Assembly (NCBI GenBank): GCA_028699735.1
Contig: JAQVUB010000107.1
Location: forward strand, 1 to 7,655
Reading direction: 5' to 3'
Origin: Lentisphaeria bacterium
GTDB lineage: Bacteria > Verrucomicrobiota > Lentisphaeria > Oligosphaerales > Oligosphaeraceae
DNA: 7,655 nucleotides
Shown in pieces: positions 5,857 to 7,655 of the stretch. Within the stretch, counting starts at the first letter, position 1; each line of letters starts with the position of its first letter. A program made the position numbers and the translations under genes. A model generated the notes under the pieces. That model did not search any database, was not told the DNA's origin, and worked only from the letters and a program-made list of their open reading frames with translations.

Positions 5857-6747
5857 TCAGAGGAAAAATGGATTGCTCCAGGCGTAATTACCCTGCCTGT
5901 CCCGGATTTGACAGCGCACATAGGAGCCCGACGGCAGCTTGCTGAGATCACAACGGAATTCCTGACAGGTTCTTTCGACGGAATGCGGCCCCTCTTCGTC
6001 CATTGTCGCACCCAGAAACCCCCTGCTGCCATTGCTGACCAGGATCACTTCCTGACAGGGTGTGAACTCTGCTTCAAAAATCCGGTTTTCAAGGCTGATT
6101 TTCTGGAAAAGGGGGCCTTGGCTGGCGTAGAAGCTGCCTTCAGAGAGCCCTTGCAGCAAGGCCTCCGGGGAATTGTCTTTTGCGCTGATCATGGTGAAGC
6201 CCTTGAACAGATCCCGGGCACCATGCACATCATCAACCGCAAGAGCATTGTAGTGAACCTGTTGATCCAGGCACTCATCCCAGAGTTGCATGTTGAAGGC
6301 TTTCCCAATATACCGTGTCGAGGTATTGTAGACTTCAATCCCCAGAGAACCGCGCAATGACAAAATTTCAGCAGAAGTAAAACCACACCAGTATGGATGC
6401 GCAGTGAAAAAGATCCCTCCGGCGGCCCGTATGGCATCCGCAGCCTGCTGACCACCCCACTCCGGATTGTTCCGGAAATCTTCCGGAATCCCCAACGCCA
6501 GCAAATGCCAGAGAATTCCCCTCGGTCCGACCGGATGCACTTCCATCCCGGAAAGCAAGGTCATCCCCCTGCCATCATAGGTCGAAACCGGGTTGCTGAC
6601 ACGATGATCCGTAAAAGCCAGCACGTCATACCCTGCCTCTGAATACAAGCGAAGGATTTCTTCCGGGGTAAACTTTCCGTCGGAATTCGTCGTGTGCGTA
6701 TGCAGATTTGCTTTAAAAACCGGTCTGGCTTTGGCGGAAAAATTCAT
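5857..6747 (-). CDS. PHP-domain metal-dependent phosphoesterase (CehA-like)
   Basis: This 296-residue protein carries a full PHP (polymerase and histidinol phosphatase) domain. The likely metal ligands appear in the family order: H16 and H18 (LHTHT), D23, D47 and H48 (FTDH), E69 and H71 (GMEVH), H117 (TAHP), and D172 or D173 with H175 (VDDVH). The C-terminal part, about 205-296, ends with SYVRCQIRDRQGNYAWSNPFF. That resembles the beta-rich tail of CehA-like PHP proteins. The family hydrolyses phosphoester bonds, but this protein's substrate is unknown. No signal peptide is visible, so it should be cytoplasmic. It overlaps the upstream PSP1 gene by ATGA and has a strong AAGGGGGG five bases before its ATG, so the two are probably co-translated. 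Confidence 0.9.
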   Translation of the reverse strand: MNFSAKARPVFKANLHTHTTNSDGKFTPEEILRLYSEAGYDVLAFTDHRVSNPVSTYDGRGMTLLSGMEVHPVGPRGILWHLLALGIPEDFRNNPEWGGQQAADAIRAAGGIFFTAHPYWCGFTSAEILSLRGSLGIEVYNTSTRYIGKAFNMQLWDECLDQQVHYNALAVDDVHGARDLFKGFTMISAKDNSPEALLQGLSEGSFYASQGPLFQKISLENRIFEAEFTPCQEVILVSNGSRGFLGATMDEEGPHSVERTCQEFRCDLSKLPSGSYVRCQIRDRQGNYAWSNPFFL

Positions 6748-7655
6748 GCTTTCCCCCCTTCAGTCTCGCTTTCGCTGGTGAATTCAAAACCATCCCCGTT
6801 TGCTTCTGGAATATCCTGCTCTCCCTCCGCAAAAACTGCTTCCGGGCTTTGCGGGGAATTACCGGATGTCTTTCTTTTCTCTTTTTTCTGCTCTCGCGAC
6901 GTGCTTTTATCCGGACGCTGGTTTGCCTCCTCGTCGTCCGTTTCCTCCCCGGCCTGATTTTTCTGCTGCTGGGCGAGATTGCGATAGAACTCCGCTTCGT
7001 ATTGCAGGCAGCATTTCAGACGGCCGCAACAGCCTGAGATGTTTTGCGGATTAAGAGAAAGCCCCTGCTGTTTGGCCATCTTGACATTGATGCTGTTGAA
7101 ACTCGGCAGAAAAGTGGCGCAGCAAAAAGGCCGCCCGCAGGTGCCAATGCCACCCAGGATCGCAGTCTCATCGCGTACCCCGACCTGACGCAATTCCACG
7201 CGAACATGAAACAGACCCGATAAATCCCGCAATAACTCCCTGAAATCAATACGTCCCTCCGCAGAAAACTGAAAAACCAGAATTTTCCGGTCAAATGCAT
7301 AATGCGTATGAATCAGTTTCATATCCAGAGCATGATATTTTATCCGCTCGAGCGCTTTATTGTGGGCACTCCTGGCCTTCTCGTCGTTTTCTGCGGCTTT
7401 TGCCTGATCCAGCCCGTTCGCCTTGCGCAAGACGACCGGAATTTTCTGCCCTTCGATATGCCGTCCTTTACAGTTTTTTGCTCGTTCTCTTTCAAAAGCG
7501 GCTTCATCTTCCAGGGCTTCGCCAGGGCAGCGTCGTTCGACACTGGTAAAGTCCAGATACCGTTCACAGCGGACAATGACCTGATCGCCTTTCTGCAAAT
7601 CCAGTTCACAATCCGCTATGCATTCGTACCCCAACCCCGCCGATACAGAGACTTT
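6744..7655 (-). CDS. PSP1-domain protein (RicT/YaaT-like), 5' end beyond the window
   Basis: The frame is open to the right edge, so the true start lies outside. The TTG at 7634 is just the first possible start codon in view, and the seven residues before it (KVSVSAG) fit a PSP1 N-terminus. Numbered from that TTG, the conserved core includes the GRIDFRELLRDL segment (127-138) and the cysteine motifs CGRPFCC (166-172) and CCGRLKCC (202-209), which surround VKMAKQQGLSLNP. This matches the PSP1 family. B. subtilis YaaT (RicT) belongs to it and works in a complex affecting RNA processing and development; the role here is unknown. Residues about 220-296 form a charged, low-complexity, probably disordered tail. 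It is translationally coupled to the PHP gene by a 4-base overlap. In other bacteria this gene often follows tmk and holB, but those would be outside the window. Confidence 0.9.
   Translation of the reverse strand, partial: KVSVSAGLGYECIADCELDLQKGDQVIVRCERYLDFTSVERRCPGEALEDEAAFERERAKNCKGRHIEGQKIPVVLRKANGLDQAKAAENDEKARSAHNKALERIKYHALDMKLIHTHYAFDRKILVFQFSAEGRIDFRELLRDLSGLFHVRVELRQVGVRDETAILGGIGTCGRPFCCATFLPSFNSINVKMAKQQGLSLNPQNISGCCGRLKCCLQYEAEFYRNLAQQQKNQAGEETDDEEANQRPDKSTSREQKKEKRKTSGNSPQSPEAVFAEGEQDIPEANGDGFEFTSESETEGGKA
6753..6760 (-). promoter_or_regulatory. Shine-Dalgarno site of the PHP-domain gene
   Basis: AAGGGGGG on the minus strand ends 5 bases before the ATG at 6747 and lies within the last codons of the PSP1 gene. 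It is the strongest ribosome binding site seen in the window. Confidence 0.7.

Noticed and set aside
4983..5945. Plus-strand open frame of 320 codons opposite the ligase gene
   Set aside because: It crosses the ligase start, repeat copy 4 and the end of the PHP gene, and reads as low-complexity antisense sequence.
5854..6360. Plus-strand open frame of 168 codons opposite the PHP gene
   Set aside because: The opposite strand carries a complete PHP domain with all metal ligands, so this frame is a shadow.

Overview
The window is a compact stretch of a Gram-negative bacterial chromosome. It carries seven protein genes and a family of palindromic repeats that occupies every non-overlapping gene junction. 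Lipopolysaccharide-type genes (a GmhB-like heptose phosphatase, an O-antigen ligase/polymerase-type membrane protein and a family-4-type glycosyltransferase) indicate an outer membrane. They are mixed with housekeeping genes (guanylate kinase, a CoaC-type flavoprotein, a PSP1-domain protein). A lineage in or near the PVC group (for example Lentisphaerota) would fit the stand-alone CoaC, the cysteine-rich PSP1 protein and the A-rich intergenic repeats. That is a low-confidence impression and the sequence does not prove it.

Layout from left to right. Positions 19-1371 (+) encode a glycosyltransferase, the only plus-strand gene. It converges on gmhB (1528-2067, -), and the gap holds repeat copy 1 with a perfect 26-bp hairpin. 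The 289-base gap between gmhB and coaC is mostly repeat copy 2. coaC (2357-2902, -) and gmk (2895-3545, -) overlap by 8 bases and look translationally coupled. Repeat copy 3 almost fills the gap between gmk and the ligase gene (3693-5717, -). Repeat copy 4, a shortened form, lies between the ligase and the PHP-domain gene (5857-6747, -). The PHP gene overlaps the PSP1-domain gene (6744 to beyond the right edge, -) by 4 bases. No RNA gene, CRISPR array, transposase or integrase is visible.

The genes do not form one pathway. GmhB would supply ADP-heptose precursors for the LPS core, the ligase-type protein would join or polymerise O-antigen or another surface polysaccharide, and the glycosyltransferase would extend such a glycan. 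Gmk makes GDP and CoaC performs a step of coenzyme A synthesis. The PSP1 and PHP genes are coupled but their joint role is unknown.

Two observations stand out. First, the repeat family has conserved inverted arms ending in TTTCATGG, a variable centre, and in two copies an outer inverted repeat built on a roughly 21-base unit. Second, a run of ten G residues lies near the start of the ligase coding strand and could make that gene phase-variable.
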